This document shows positions 8,349 through 8,394 of a stretch of 8,394 nt of DNA, piece after piece. Each line of letters begins with the position of its first letter. The stretch's first letter is position 1. The translations under genes and the position numbers were made by a program. Below the pieces are notes generated by a model. That model ran no database searches, was not told where the DNA came from, and worked only from the letters and a program-made list of their open reading frames with translations. The DNA lies in assembly GCA_022601315.1 (NCBI GenBank), contig JAHZIU010000015.1, forward strand, positions 1 through 8,394. Direction: 5' to 3'. This DNA comes from Betaproteobacteria bacterium. Its GTDB lineage: Bacteria; Pseudomonadota; Gammaproteobacteria; Burkholderiales; Nitrosomonadaceae.

Positions 8349-8394
8349 CTAAGAGACACTGCCGCCTGCAGCCTCAATTTTATTTTTAACACCT
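8349..8394 (-). CDS. rplO: 50S ribosomal protein L15, C-terminal end only
   Basis: Only the last 14 codons and a TAG stop (8349-8351) are inside the window: [14 protein letters not shown]. The IEAAGG motif is the characteristic C-terminal end of bacterial L15, and the position just upstream of secY is the conserved spc-operon order. L15 is a late-assembly 50S protein. The rest of the gene lies beyond the right edge. Confidence 0.9.
   Translation of the reverse strand, partial: GVKNKIEAAGGSVS

Overview
The window reads as a bacterial chromosome segment carrying the distal part of the ribosomal spc/alpha operon, all on the minus strand. Read in the direction of transcription (high to low coordinates) the order is rplO (3' end), secY, infA, rpmJ, rpsM, rpsK, rpsD, rpoA, rplQ, birA, coaX, engB, and then, after a 153-base gap, hemB (running off the left edge). 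An infA gene between secY and rpmJ, together with the Asp-type metal site of HemB and the protein sequences of RpoA and SecY, points to a betaproteobacterium. The AT-rich composition and the cysteine-rich S4 would suit a nitrosomonad-like lineage, but that finer placement is recall-based inference.

Right part (3685-8394): secretion and translation/transcription core genes, tightly packed with gaps of 8-67 bases, and rpoA overlapping rplQ by 14 bases. Several starts need care. The conserved N-termini and Shine-Dalgarno spacing place TTG starts on secY and rpsD, and move the starts of rpoA, coaX and engB to internal ATGs.

Middle (1146-3550): birA (biotin ligase/repressor), coaX (type III pantothenate kinase) and engB (ribosome-assembly GTPase) follow rplQ without a visible terminator. 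birA and coaX are separated by one base and coaX and engB by 13, so these three are very likely cotranscribed and translationally coupled. They join cofactor supply (biotin, CoA) and ribosome biogenesis to the ribosomal operon.

Left part (1-1180): hemB lacks only its last few codons. Between engB and hemB lies the one feature that ordinary gene content does not explain: on the plus strand, opposite to every gene here, three back-to-back hairpins (1087-1166), the last followed by a T-run. This looks like a compact small RNA of about 90 nt with its own intrinsic terminator. Its loops carry CCUCCC and CUCCCC, anti-Shine-Dalgarno-like motifs, and its terminator is antisense to the last codons of engB. 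This is a prediction from sequence alone; no clear promoter was found.

No mobile element, CRISPR array, tRNA or rRNA was seen. Apart from the candidate small RNA the region is ordinary housekeeping content.
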